A stretch of DNA of 64,000 nt. Source: an uncultured Oscillospiraceae bacterium (GTDB taxonomy: Bacteria > Bacillota > Clostridia > Oscillospirales > Ruminococcaceae). Location of the stretch: assembly GCA_910587335.1 (NCBI GenBank), contig CAJUMG010000001.1:1-64000 (forward strand). The letters are read 5' to 3'. Every line of letters starts with the position of its first letter. Position 1 is the first letter of the stretch. Below are positions 52,441 through 60,562 of the stretch, in pieces. The notes under the pieces are model-generated. The model was not told where the DNA came from and made no database searches. It was given only the letters and a program-made list of their open reading frames with translations. A program made the position numbers and the translations under genes.

Positions 52441-52479
52441 ACTTTGGCAGGAGGGTCCGCTAAAAGAAACTGTACACGA

Positions 52480-52517
52480 AAAAACACGTTTAAGCAAAAT
52501 GCCTAAACGTGTTTTTG
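52480..52517 (+). terminator. Terminator of the PHP-UvrD gene
   Basis: AAAAACACGTTTA ... TAAACGTGTTTTTG, 13-bp perfect stem. Confidence 0.92.
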
Positions 52518-52633
52518 TCTGCCGGGTACAAAAAAGCTACAAAAAAGTTTAAAACCACCTAGCTCGCAAAAGGTCGATAGCGAGCCAAAGCCGGTGTGAG
52601 CGCGTTTGCAAGTGAAGGGGCAACGCGGCGGAC
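52518..52633. other. Short gene-free spacer
   Basis: No open frame or promoter of note. A small hairpin GCTCGC/GCGAGC (about 52562-52582) lies in it. Nothing else is recognised. Confidence 0.4.
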
Positions 52634-52689
52634 GGCTTATTTTTTTATAAAAAAATAAGCCGGAGCAAAGTTACGCTTTGCCCCGGCTT
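52634..52689 (-). terminator. Terminator of tRNA-Arg
   Basis: On the minus strand AAGCCGGGGCAAAGC-GTAA-CTTTGCTCCGGCTTATTTTTTT directly follows the tRNA CCA. The T-run is part of a second perfect palindrome (GGCTTATTTTTTTA and its complement, 52634-52661). Confidence 0.88.
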
Positions 52690-52763
52690 GGTACGCCTGA
52701 TAGGAATCGAACCTACGCACCCGGCTCCGGAGGCCGGTGCTCTATCCACTGAGCTACAGGCGC
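52689..52763 (-). tRNA. tRNA-Arg (anticodon CCG)
   Basis: Minus-strand cloverleaf from GCGCCTGTAG to an encoded CCA. Anticodon arm CCGGC-CTCCGGA-GCCGG. T-arm has GGTTCGATTCC. Single gene with its own promoter and terminator. Confidence 0.95.
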
Positions 52764-52782
52764 ATATGAATTTGTAGAGTCA

Positions 52783-52810
52783 ATTATAGCATATTTTTCT
52801 AAAAAAGCAA
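52783..52810 (-). promoter_or_regulatory. tRNA-Arg promoter
   Basis: On the minus strand TTGCTT, a 16-bp spacer and TATAAT, about 20 bp upstream of the tRNA. Confidence 0.8.
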
Positions 52811-52940
52811 AGCAATTTTTTTAAAAAATAAAAACTTTTTTAGCCGATAAAAACAGACCTTCCTCTTCTTTTATCGGTCCCGGCCGTCTAGCGCCGGATA
52901 CCCGGCGGAAATCAAAATCTTCTTATTCGCGGTAACAACG

Positions 52941-52979
52941 AAAAAGGTCTGACATCACATCAGTAATGTCAGACCTTTC
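52941..52979 (-). terminator. Terminator of tRNA-Leu
   Basis: On the minus strand AAAGGTCTGACAT ... ATGTCAGACCTTTTTCG, 12-13-bp perfect stem just past the tRNA 3' end. Confidence 0.9.
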
Positions 52980-52981
52980 TT

Positions 52982-53068
52982 TGGTGCGGGTAACAGGACT
53001 TGAACCTGCACAGCCTTGCGACCATTAGAACCTGAATCTAACGCGTCTGCCAATTCCGCCATACCCGC
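52982..53068 (-). tRNA. tRNA-Leu (anticodon CAG)
   Basis: Minus-strand class II tRNA of 87 nt from GCGGGTATGG to an encoded CCA, with a variable arm (TGGTCGCAAGGCTG). Anticodon arm TTAGA-TTCAGGT-TCTAA. Confidence 0.95.
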
Positions 53069-53105
53069 ATGTTTTCTGCAATTGCAGTTTATGTCAACAT
53101 ATGGG

Positions 53106-53134
53106 ATTATAGCATTCATCGAAAAAAAAGTCAA
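53106..53134 (-). promoter_or_regulatory. tRNA-Leu promoter
   Basis: On the minus strand TTGACT, a 17-bp spacer and TATAAT. Confidence 0.87.
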
Positions 53135-53236
53135 TGGATTTTTCAAAAAACTTTCAGGAAATTCACCGGTTTTCTTTTCCTTTCAAATTGGCGCCGCTGG
53201 ATTTTTCATTTTTTGCATTTCACAAAATGCCTGGAT

Positions 53237-53743
53237 TCAGCGCATCTGTTTTAGAAAATACAAAATCAGCGTGTCATCGTTCACACAGGGTTTATATGGT
53301 TCCAACCGCTCCCCATTAAACCAAACCCCGCTCCCATCAGGAACATATCCTCTTTTCACATACATTCTCTGAGCAGCGCCATATCCGTGATGTAAGCCCA
53401 CCCCCAAGCAGATGTATGCCGAATAACCGCTCACTAGATTTTCGATATAATCCAGTATCGCGGTTCCTATGCCCCTTTTTTGATATTTTATGAGCACATT
53501 AAAATCGACAATCACGGGGATATCGGTATCCTTAAATGGTCCTGATCTATCGTGTGGCAGCAAGGTAGCATATCCGGCGATTTTGCCATCTGCCGTTGCT
53601 ACAAAAACCTGTCGTTCTCCCCGGCTTTGTTCATCATAATATGCCCGAAATTGTTCCGCAGGCTTATTCCATCCTTGCAAAGCAAATTCTTTCGGGAATT
53701 GTACAATATCCGTTTCCTGCATTTTCCGAATCAGTATTTCCAT
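53237..53743 (-). CDS. GNAT-family N-acetyltransferase
   Basis: A 168-residue acetyl-CoA-dependent transferase. The GNAT core is visible as GKIAGYATLLP (beta 2-3), VIVDFNVLIKYQKRGIGTAILDYIENLV (motif A, with the Q/RxxGxG/A acetyl-CoA loop RGIGT), and HHGYGAAQRMYVKRGYVPDGSGVWF (motif B). The acceptor cannot be predicted. ATG 53743 has GGAGG at seven bases. It follows a small membrane protein gene on the same strand and probably shares its promoter. Confidence 0.88.
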   Translation of the reverse strand: MEILIRKMQETDIVQFPKEFALQGWNKPAEQFRAYYDEQSRGERQVFVATADGKIAGYATLLPHDRSGPFKDTDIPVIVDFNVLIKYQKRGIGTAILDYIENLVSGYSAYICLGVGLHHGYGAAQRMYVKRGYVPDGSGVWFNGERLEPYKPCVNDDTLILYFLKQMR

Positions 53744-53779
53744 CGGTGGGCCTCCATGAAATGCTTTACAAACTGGAAT

Positions 53780-53953
53780 TTATTTTTGTGATCTTTTCTT
53801 GTCAATCTGATAGAATATCTCGCCTAGTATAATACAACAAATCGCAAAGAGAATCATTTTTCCCGGCTCAAAGCCCGGCAACAGCTTATACCCCAATCCG
53901 CTGCCGACTGCCAGCGCAATAACAAGTAATAATACTCTTTCAAGGTGTTTCAT
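53780..53953 (-). CDS. Small two-segment membrane protein (57 aa)
   Basis: A 57-residue frame beginning MKHLERVLLLVIALAVGSG, with hydrophobic segments at about 6-22 and 33-48 separated by a YKLLPGFEPG loop, and a basic tail IDKKRSQK. AAAGGA lies eight bases upstream of the ATG and a consensus promoter about 40 bp further upstream, which argues for a real gene despite its size. It is 37 bp upstream of the GNAT gene on the same strand. The family is not recognised. Confidence 0.72.
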   Translation of the reverse strand: MKHLERVLLLVIALAVGSGLGYKLLPGFEPGKMILFAICCIILGEIFYQIDKKRSQK

Positions 53954-53993
53954 AGAAAGATTTCCTTTTATCCGCTACCAATTGATTAGTACG

Positions 53994-54022
53994 ATTATAA
54001 CCTATTTTTCATGTCTGTGCAA
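53994..54022 (-). promoter_or_regulatory. Promoter of the small membrane protein/GNAT operon
   Basis: On the minus strand TTGCAC, a 17-bp spacer and TATAAT. Confidence 0.8.
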
Positions 54023-54059
54023 TTGCGATAAAGGTTAAAAAACTCGATTTTTCTCCTTC

Positions 54060-54088
54060 TTGTTTTTATTCTTATTTCTTGTTATAAT
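54060..54088 (+). promoter_or_regulatory. Promoter of the MATE gene
   Basis: TTGTTT, a 17-bp spacer and TATAAT (54083-54088). Its start point falls near 54095, so the in-frame ATG at 54098 would have no ribosome binding site. Confidence 0.75.
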
Positions 54089-54151
54089 GAAGGTTAAATG
54101 CATGATGGAAATATCCCCTTTTCTTCTGCCCCCCGAAAGGAAGCGATTTAT

Positions 54152-55534
54152 TTGAAAAAAAGTTCTCAGGCCGACTTTGGAACAGGCAGCATTGGCAAGC
54201 TGCTTTTTTCCATGGCGGTGCCGGCCATTACCGCACAGCTCATTAACCTTTTATATAATATTGTGGACCGAATGTATATCGGCCACATTCCCGAAATTGG
54301 GGCTACCGCCCTAACGGGAGTTGGCGTAACCTTCCCTGTCATCACGCTAATCACCGCTTTCAGCTCTTTAATCGGCATGGGCGGCGCCTCTCGGGCCGCC
54401 ATTTTCATGGGCCGCCGGGACAACGACACCGCAGAGGAAATCCTTGGAAACTGCTGCGCCGCACTGGCCGGCATTGCCATAGTTTTGACCGGTGTGATCC
54501 TTCTTTTCTGCGAGCCGCTTTTAATGGCCTTTGGGGCCAGCGCGGATACCATTGACTATGCCTGTGGCTATCTTCGGATCTATGCTTCCGGCACCATTTT
54601 TGTACAGACTGTCATGGGCCTAAACATGTTCATCACCTCGCAAGGCTTTGCACAGGTGGGGATGAAAACCACCATAATCGGCGCGATCTGCAATATTGTT
54701 TTAGACCCTATTTTCATCTTTCTTTTCGAAATGGGCGTGCAGGGTGCGGCGCTGGCCACCGTTATTTCCCAGGCGGTCTCCGCCATCTGGGTTTTGATCT
54801 TTTTAACCGGTAAAAAAACGCTGTTAAAAATCCGGCTTTCCCGGTTTCATATCAGGCCAAAGATCATTGGACCGGTGTTGGCGCTTGGCGTATCTCCCTT
54901 TATTATGCAGTCGACCGAAAGCCTTTTGTCCATCTGCTTTAACACCCAATTGCAGCGCTTTGGCGGGGATTTGGCAGTGGGCGCCATGGCGATTTTGACC
55001 AGCGTTATGCAATTCGGAATGCTGCCTTTAATGGGACTTACACAAGGGGCGCAGCCGATTATCAGCTATAATTTTGGCGCCCGCAATCCCCAGCGGGTGA
55101 AAAAGGCGTTCCAGCTTTTGCTGGTTTGCAGCTTGGTCTTTACCTTTGTGCTGTGGTCCGGCTGTATGTTCATTCCAAAGATCTTTATTATGATTTTTAG
55201 TTCCGATCCGGCGCTTATCCAAATCTCCGTTTGGGCTATGCGCATCTATATGGCTTCCTTCCTCCTTTTTGGCGCGCAGATTGCCTGCCAGCAGACCTTT
55301 ATCGCCCTGGGGCAGGCGGCGATTTCCCTGTTTCTCGCACTGCTTCGAAAGGTTATTCTGCTGATCCCGCTGATCTTTATCCTGCCCTTGTTTTTCTCCG
55401 ATCAGGTTTTCGCTGTTTTTCTGGCGGAACCGGTGGCGGATTTTCTGGCGGTTGTCGTTACGTCGCTGTTGTTTTTCTTCCGCTTCCGCAAAATTTTGGC
55501 GGACCTACAGCAGGAAGCCTCCAGCCGAAAATAA
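54152..55534 (+). CDS. MATE-family multidrug efflux transporter
   Basis: A 460-residue membrane protein with 12 predicted segments in two homologous halves. FGTGSIGKLLFSMAVPAITAQLINLLYNIVDRMYIGHIP is the classical MATE entry, and GLTQGAQPIISYNFGARNPQRVKKAF in the second half is the repeat-equivalent signature. Such proteins export cationic drugs or metabolites using Na+ or H+. TTG 54152 is chosen over ATG 54098 because AAAGGAAG sits about ten bases upstream and the promoter starts transcription just before 54098. DinF/NorM-like subtype cannot be resolved by eye. Confidence 0.92.
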   Translation: MKKSSQADFGTGSIGKLLFSMAVPAITAQLINLLYNIVDRMYIGHIPEIGATALTGVGVTFPVITLITAFSSLIGMGGASRAAIFMGRRDNDTAEEILGNCCAALAGIAIVLTGVILLFCEPLLMAFGASADTIDYACGYLRIYASGTIFVQTVMGLNMFITSQGFAQVGMKTTIIGAICNIVLDPIFIFLFEMGVQGAALATVISQAVSAIWVLIFLTGKKTLLKIRLSRFHIRPKIIGPVLALGVSPFIMQSTESLLSICFNTQLQRFGGDLAVGAMAILTSVMQFGMLPLMGLTQGAQPIISYNFGARNPQRVKKAFQLLLVCSLVFTFVLWSGCMFIPKIFIMIFSSDPALIQISVWAMRIYMASFLLFGAQIACQQTFIALGQAAISLFLALLRKVILLIPLIFILPLFFSDQVFAVFLAEPVADFLAVVVTSLLFFFRFRKILADLQQEASSRK

Positions 55535-55588
55535 GCCCTTTCCATCGCCTTTTCTCTGCTTGTCTGACTGTCTTTTCTGCCGATTCGG

Positions 55589-55597
55589 TGTTATAAT
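55589..55597 (+). promoter_or_regulatory. Promoter of the trkA-rsmI cluster
   Basis: Extended -10 TGTTATAAT (TGn plus TATAAT), about 95 bp upstream of the first trkA. No clear -35. Confidence 0.6.
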
Positions 55598-55694
55598 ATC
55601 GGTGTCTGGCTGTGGATCTTTCGGAGCATTTTGGGTGTCTTTCACAGCCTATGCTTCTTGTAATTTTTTTATTTCTATCCGTTGGGAGGATGTT

Positions 55695-56312
55695 ATGAAT
55701 ATTTTAATCGTCGGGTGCGGAAAGGTTGGCTCCATGCTGGCGTCTGAATTAAGCCGGCTGGGGCATGATGTGGCGGTGCTGGACCGGGAAGAATCCCATT
55801 TTTCGTCGCTGGATTCGGAATTCTCCGGCTATACCATCAGCGGTGTACCGATAGATCAGGACGTGCTCAAGCGCGCCGGGATTGAAGGCTGCGACGCGCT
55901 GCTGGCTATGACCGAGGATGACAATGTAAACATCATGGTCTGCCAGATCGCCCGGGAGATTTTTCATGTCGGGACGGTATTGGCCCGTATTTTTGACCCG
56001 GAACGGGAAAAAATCTTTTCCGCCTTTCATATCCGCACGGTCAGTCCCACCAATCTCACTGTCGATGTGGTACTTTCCGCCTTGTCCGGATCCTATGAGG
56101 CGCACCACACGCTAATCGGCAACGCCACCCTCTCTTATTACACCCTCCGCCCGCAAAAGGAGTGGATCGGCCGGTATCTCAAGGATCTGCAAATAGCCGA
56201 AACCCATCTGTTGGGCGCCTTACACCCGGATGGTGGCTTTACCCTATTGCAAACCGGCCAGGAAACCCTGGGCCCCGGCGATCTGTTAATCGCCGCCCGG
56301 GTGATTGATTAA
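55695..56312 (+). CDS. TrkA-type K+ transport regulatory protein 1
   Basis: A 205-residue cytosolic RCK protein that binds NAD(H)/ATP and gates a Trk/Ktr potassium channel. The Rossmann nucleotide loop IVGCGKVGSMLA is at residues 4-15, with the acidic residue after strand 2 (VLDREE). The C-terminal TrkA-C part starts near 135. ATG 55695 has GGGAGGATG upstream. It is followed 23 bp later by a second TrkA. Two single-RCK proteins in tandem resemble a split version of the double-RCK TrkA of E. coli. No TrkH/KtrB membrane subunit is in the window. Confidence 0.9.
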   Translation: MNILIVGCGKVGSMLASELSRLGHDVAVLDREESHFSSLDSEFSGYTISGVPIDQDVLKRAGIEGCDALLAMTEDDNVNIMVCQIAREIFHVGTVLARIFDPEREKIFSAFHIRTVSPTNLTVDVVLSALSGSYEAHHTLIGNATLSYYTLRPQKEWIGRYLKDLQIAETHLLGALHPDGGFTLLQTGQETLGPGDLLIAARVID

Positions 56313-56335
56313 AGCTTCAGAAGGAGGCTGTTTTG

Positions 56336-56995
56336 ATGAAAGTGATTGTTGTCGGCGGTGGGAAAATCGGTTTTTATCTGACCCAGACGCTGCTGGAGCA
56401 TGGGCATGAACCGGTGCTCATTGAAAAGGATCCCGAGGCTTGCCTGCGGATTGCCAACAACCTGGATCTCCCGGTGATTCAGGGAGACGGCACAGTCCTG
56501 GACACATTGGAAAGCGCCGGCATTTTGGACTGCGATGCACTAATCGGCGTGTCCGGCCAGGATGAGGACAACCTGGTCGCCTGCCAGCTGGCCAAGCGCT
56601 GCTTTGGCGTGGGGCGAACGGTGGCGCGGGTCAACAATCCGAAAAATCTCCCGGTTATGAAACAGCTGGGGGTCGATATTCCCATCAGCAGTACCGATAA
56701 TATCGTCCGGCTGCTGGAACACGAAATTGACACGGCGGTTATTAAGGAACTGATGATTCTCAATCGGGGAGAAGCCTCTTTAAACGAACTGGAGCTCCCG
56801 AAAAATTATAAATTCCACGGAAAGACCTTAAGCGAGCTAAAGCTTCCGGTGGAATCCATTATCGTCTCTATTTTTCGCGATGGCAGCCTGATCATTCCCC
56901 GGGGCAACACCCAGCTGCTTAGCGGCGACCGGATGGTGGTCATGTGCAAAAGTCAGGCCATGCACGAATTAAGCCGCCGGCTGGAACTGCAATAA
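56336..56995 (+). CDS. TrkA-type K+ transport regulatory protein 2
   Basis: A 219-residue RCK protein with GGGKIGFYL as its nucleotide loop and VLIEKDPE after strand 2; the RCK-C domain starts near residue 135 (LNELELPKNYKFHGKTLSELKLP). About one third identical in pattern to its neighbour. ATG 56336 has GAAGGAGG upstream. Together with the upstream gene it probably forms hetero- or homo-octameric gating rings on a K+ transporter located elsewhere. Confidence 0.9.
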   Translation: MKVIVVGGGKIGFYLTQTLLEHGHEPVLIEKDPEACLRIANNLDLPVIQGDGTVLDTLESAGILDCDALIGVSGQDEDNLVACQLAKRCFGVGRTVARVNNPKNLPVMKQLGVDIPISSTDNIVRLLEHEIDTAVIKELMILNRGEASLNELELPKNYKFHGKTLSELKLPVESIIVSIFRDGSLIIPRGNTQLLSGDRMVVMCKSQAMHELSRRLELQ

Positions 56996-57006
56996 GGGGG
57001 AGAGCG

Positions 57007-57732
57007 ATGGAATCATCCTTTTCCTGGGAGGCGTTGTCCCCTTCCCTCTCGATCTGCGTCAGCAGGGCGCACAGGTTCGGAACCGACGCATTTTTGCTCG
57101 CAGATTTTGCCGCACCTCGCCGAAAGGATCTTTGCTGTGATCTGGGCTGTGGCTGCGGCATCATCCCGCTTTTGTGGTTTCGGGACGAGCCGCCCCGGCT
57201 TTGCTGCGGAGTAGATATTCAGCCTCTGGCCATTGAACAGCTACAAAAAACAGTGGAAAAAAACGGTTTGCAAAAGCGGCTGATCCCACTGTTAATCGAT
57301 CTTAAGGAGCTTTCTTCCCTGCCCTGTGGGCCGCTGGATCTGGTGACCTGCAATCCGCCTTATAAAGCGGCGGACAGCGGGATTCTCAGCTGCCAAAACG
57401 CCCAAAAAATTGCCCGGCATGAGGTATGCTGTACCATCGAGGACGTTTGCCAGGCAGCGAGCCGTCTGCTGCGTTTTGGCGGGCGCCTATGTCTTTGCCA
57501 GCGCCCGGAACGATTGTGCGATACCCTTGTGGCTATGCGCGCTGCCGGTATCGAGCCAAAGCGGCTTCGCTTTGTACAACAGCGCCCCGATAAAGCGCCT
57601 TGGCTGTTTCTGGTCGAAGGAAAAAAGGGCTCGAAGCCTTTTATGGCGGTAGAGCCTCCTCTTCTGATCGAAGGAGAAGGCGGCTTCTCCCGCGAAGTTT
57701 TGGATATTTATCACAAAGAAGAAAATCTGTAA
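57007..57732 (+). CDS. TrmN6-type tRNA1(Val) adenine-37 N6-methyltransferase
   Basis: A 241-residue SAM-dependent methyltransferase. DLGCGCGIIPLLW is the SAM-binding motif I at about residues 42-54, and TCNPPYKA is the NPPY motif of N6-adenine methyltransferases (about 118-125). RFGTDAFLLADF and a COG4123-like C-terminus support TrmN6/YfiC. It installs m6A37 in tRNA1(Val) in E. coli. ATG 57007 has AAGGGGGAG upstream. It is 11 bp from trkA2 and 17 bp from rsmI, so it is co-transcribed. Other class-I tRNA or rRNA N6-methyltransferases are possible. Confidence 0.88.
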   Translation: MESSFSWEALSPSLSICVSRAHRFGTDAFLLADFAAPRRKDLCCDLGCGCGIIPLLWFRDEPPRLCCGVDIQPLAIEQLQKTVEKNGLQKRLIPLLIDLKELSSLPCGPLDLVTCNPPYKAADSGILSCQNAQKIARHEVCCTIEDVCQAASRLLRFGGRLCLCQRPERLCDTLVAMRAAGIEPKRLRFVQQRPDKAPWLFLVEGKKGSKPFMAVEPPLLIEGEGGFSREVLDIYHKEENL

Positions 57733-57749
57733 AACCAGGAGAGAGATAC

Positions 57750-58574
57750 ATGGCTGGAACTTTATATGTGGTTGGAACACCTATCGGAAATTTATCGGAT
57801 TTTTCTCCACGGGCGGCGCAGACTTTGCAGGACGTGGACTTTATCGCCGCCGAGGATACCCGTGTCACCCAAAAGCTGCTCAACCATTTCCAGATCAAAA
57901 AGCCGATGGTCAGCTATTATCAGCACAACCTGCGGGAAAGGGGCGAGGTGATTCTCTCCCGGATCGAGGCGGGGGAAAACTGCGCTGTTGTCACCGACGC
58001 AGGGATGCCCTGTATCTCCGACCCCGGCGAGGATTTGGTCTTTCTGTGCGCCGAAAGGGGCATTTCCACCGTCGTGATCCCCGGCCCTTCTGCCGCCATC
58101 TCCGCTTTAGCCATTTCCGGGCTCCCCACCTCCCGCTTTTCCTTCGAGGGATTTTTAAGCACCAATCGCAAAAATCGTATGGAACATCTGCGGCAAATCG
58201 TCGAGGACCAACATACTCTGATTTTTTACGAAGCGCCGCACAAGCTAGTTTATACCCTACAGGACATGCTGGAGGTGTTGGGAGACCGCCGGATCGCTTT
58301 ATGCCGGGAGCTAACCAAGCTCCATGAGGAAGTGATCCGCACCACCTTTTCCGGCGCGCTGGAGCGGTACCGGGAAAAATCCCCCCGCGGGGAGTATGTG
58401 CTGATTGTGGAAGGAGCACCGGAATCGGAAACGGCGCCTCTATCCTTGGCGGAAGCGGTAGAACAGGTCAAAGCGCTGCGGGCGTCCGGTTTGCCAGTGT
58501 CGGAGGCGGCCCGGCAGGTGGCGAAAGAAACCGGGTACAAAAAAGGCGAGTTATACCGTCTGGCACTGGAGTAA
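57750..58574 (+). CDS. rsmI: 16S rRNA (cytidine-1402-2'-O)-methyltransferase
   Basis: A 274-residue tetrapyrrole-methylase-fold enzyme that 2'-O-methylates C1402 in the ribosomal decoding centre. LYVVGTPIGNLSDFSPRAAQTLQDVDFIAAEDTR is the RsmI hallmark N-terminus, and VTDAGMPCISDPGEDLV and VIPGPSAAISALAISGLP are SAM-binding segments. The C-terminal domain from about residue 225 (LAEAVEQVKALRASGLPVSEAARQVAKETG) is present. ATG 57750 has AGGAGAGAG upstream; the earlier open frame runs through the trmN6 3' end. The trmN6-rsmI pair is a common Firmicute arrangement. Confidence 0.96.
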   Translation: MAGTLYVVGTPIGNLSDFSPRAAQTLQDVDFIAAEDTRVTQKLLNHFQIKKPMVSYYQHNLRERGEVILSRIEAGENCAVVTDAGMPCISDPGEDLVFLCAERGISTVVIPGPSAAISALAISGLPTSRFSFEGFLSTNRKNRMEHLRQIVEDQHTLIFYEAPHKLVYTLQDMLEVLGDRRIALCRELTKLHEEVIRTTFSGALERYREKSPRGEYVLIVEGAPESETAPLSLAEAVEQVKALRASGLPVSEAARQVAKETGYKKGELYRLALE

Positions 58575-58685
58575 ATCCATCGGCCCCGTTTTTCTTTGCT
58601 GCTGGCGGGAGCTGTTTTCCGTGAAGTTTGTCTTCTTTTCCGTCCTTTTTCCGCATATCTTTTAGGGAAAAGGGGGCGGATTTTT

Positions 58686-59675
58686 TTGCGTTTTGTGCTT
58701 TTTTTCTCTGTTTTAGCCCTGATTTTTGTCAACGGCTGGACCGATGCTCCCAATGCCATCGCCGGGGTAGTCGCCACAGGCGGGATGCGCTATCGGTCCG
58801 CCGCCTGGATGGCCGCTGTATGCAATCTGGCCGGTGCGCTTTTTTTCAGCTTATTGGGCGGGCAGGTTGCCAAAACCGTTCTGGGACTGGCGGATTTTTC
58901 CCAGTCTGGCCCTCGGGGACTTTGTGCGCTGGCGGGATGCTTTCTGGCGGTCGTTCTGTTTGCTGCCGCCGCCTGGTTCTGGGGCATTCCCACCAGCGAA
59001 AGCCACGGCCTGATGGCGGGGATTCTGGGCAGCGGCTTGGCGCTGGGACAGCCTGGGATTCTTCACTGGCGGGATTGGCAACCGGTGCTGGCGGGCCTTT
59101 TTCTATCCTTGGGGCTGGGACTTTTGCTGGGATTTGTTCTGTACAATCTTGTCGGTTCCTTTCTGCAAAATTTGCCCCAGCGGCGGCTGAATGGCTGGCA
59201 AAAAGCGGGCGCCGCTGTCAGCGCGCTCATGCACGGCGGGCAGGACGGACAGAAATTCGCCGTCATGCTGGGACTGGTTTGGGCAGCGCTGGAGACCGGC
59301 CTCAGCTGGACGGACCGGCCCCGTCCGGCGGTCATGCTTCTGTGCGCAGCGGTCATGGGGCTTGGCACCCTATGTGGAGGACAGCGGATCATTCAAAAAA
59401 CTGCCGTTGAGATGGTGCAGATCGACCCTGCCCAAAGCGTAGCGGCGGACCTTGCGTCTGCCGCGGCCCTGCTGACCCTTACGCTGCTGGGACTTCCGGT
59501 CAGCACCACCCACACCAAAACTGCATCTCTGGCCGGATGTGCAGCCGCCTACTCCCGCCGGTCGGTCAATGTGGGTATCGCCGGACAAATGTTGGCCGCC
59601 TGGCTATGCACCTTTCCCTGCTGTGCGGTATTAGCCTGGGGATTCACCCGCTTACTGCTGGCTGTTCTATTCTAA
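58686..59675 (+). CDS. PiT-family inorganic phosphate transporter
   Basis: A 329-residue membrane protein with 10-11 predicted segments. LALIFVNGWTDAPNAIAGVVATG near the N-terminus and LLGLPVSTTHTKTASLAG near the C-terminus are the duplicated PD001131-type signatures (GANDVANA-like and PVSTTH) of PiT transporters, which move phosphate with H+ or Na+. FWGIPTSESHGLMAGILG is a third landmark. TTG 58686 follows AAGGGGGCGG; the earlier frame from 58596 has no ribosome binding site. It lies about 110 bp after rsmI. No PhoU-like regulator is adjacent. Confidence 0.9.
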   Translation: MRFVLFFSVLALIFVNGWTDAPNAIAGVVATGGMRYRSAAWMAAVCNLAGALFFSLLGGQVAKTVLGLADFSQSGPRGLCALAGCFLAVVLFAAAAWFWGIPTSESHGLMAGILGSGLALGQPGILHWRDWQPVLAGLFLSLGLGLLLGFVLYNLVGSFLQNLPQRRLNGWQKAGAAVSALMHGGQDGQKFAVMLGLVWAALETGLSWTDRPRPAVMLLCAAVMGLGTLCGGQRIIQKTAVEMVQIDPAQSVAADLASAAALLTLTLLGLPVSTTHTKTASLAGCAAAYSRRSVNVGIAGQMLAAWLCTFPCCAVLAWGFTRLLLAVLF

Positions 59676-59711
59676 GCTCCTAAAAGAGATCACAAAAAAT
59701 TCGGGCCCATA

Positions 59712-59763
59712 CAACAAATAAGCAGGCGGCTGCGAACTCTAGCAACCGCCTGCTTATTTGTTG
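59712..59763. terminator. Long perfect hairpin between convergent genes
   Basis: CAACAAATAAGCAGGCGG and its exact complement form an 18-bp stem with a 16-nt loop. It probably terminates both the phosphate transporter and the ABC operon; T-runs are interrupted. Confidence 0.72.
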
Positions 59764-59819
59764 AGAAACGATTTTTTGCCCCAAATCCGTTCGTAACGTC
59801 TCTGCCAAAAATTTTTCCG

Positions 59820-60545
59820 TTATCCGGCAATTTTCACCGGCGCTCTTCGAACGAACAGCCAAGAAAGCACCCCAAAGAGGGCCGCGAAGCCCAAGCACAA
59901 CAGGGACAGACAATAAGGGGAAACCAGTAGCCAGTTAAAAAGCGGAGAAATAAGGCTTTCAAATACCCCTTGGGCTATGGAAGGAAACGCGATAAAAAAC
60001 AGCGGCATTCCCAAAAACAGCAGGGCCGGAACGGTGATAGAGACCACTATCTTCAAAACCTTATTCATGCGGTAATAGGCGCCGCCGATAAAATATCCCA
60101 TAGCGCCCAAAGAAAGCCCTAAAGAAATCCGGCAAAAACAGATGCTGAGCCATCCGCCAAATCCGGTTACAGCGGGATAAAGCAGCTGCTGAAGCTGGTG
60201 GGTCTCAATGCCCATCCATTCCCCAAGCTGCTCTCCGATGCTGCTGATGAGCATCATCCCGGCCGAAAGGGCCGTGAGGAACAAAAGCAGCGCCACAAAA
60301 AGCGTTTTGCGGGAAACACCGCTGGATAGGCCGAACCGTACACCGGTGGGGAATAGAAGAATCCCTATTACAAACAACGTAATTTCGGTGGAGGGAGAGA
60401 AATTATTCATCACTATCTCATCGCTTCCGCTAAAGAGCGCAACACAAAAGCCAAAAATCAACAAGAACGCCATTACGCTATAGAAGCCAACCAATCCCCA
60501 ATAGGCGTTTTGCCAATACCATTTAAACATTTTTGCTATCTTCAT
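59820..60545 (-). CDS. ABC-2 type membrane protein
   Basis: A 241-residue protein with six hydrophobic segments (first at about 17-38). The N-terminal amphipathic segment KMFKWYWQNAYWGLVGFYS and the C-terminal RRAPVKIAG are typical of short ABC exporter permeases. It is last in a GntR-ATPase-permease operon, 17 bp after the ATPase gene. Substrate unknown. Confidence 0.8.
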   Translation of the reverse strand: MKIAKMFKWYWQNAYWGLVGFYSVMAFLLIFGFCVALFSGSDEIVMNNFSPSTEITLFVIGILLFPTGVRFGLSSGVSRKTLFVALLLFLTALSAGMMLISSIGEQLGEWMGIETHQLQQLLYPAVTGFGGWLSICFCRISLGLSLGAMGYFIGGAYYRMNKVLKIVVSITVPALLFLGMPLFFIAFPSIAQGVFESLISPLFNWLLVSPYCLSLLCLGFAALFGVLSWLFVRRAPVKIAG

Positions 60546-60562
60546 CTTTTGTCCCCTCCCTC

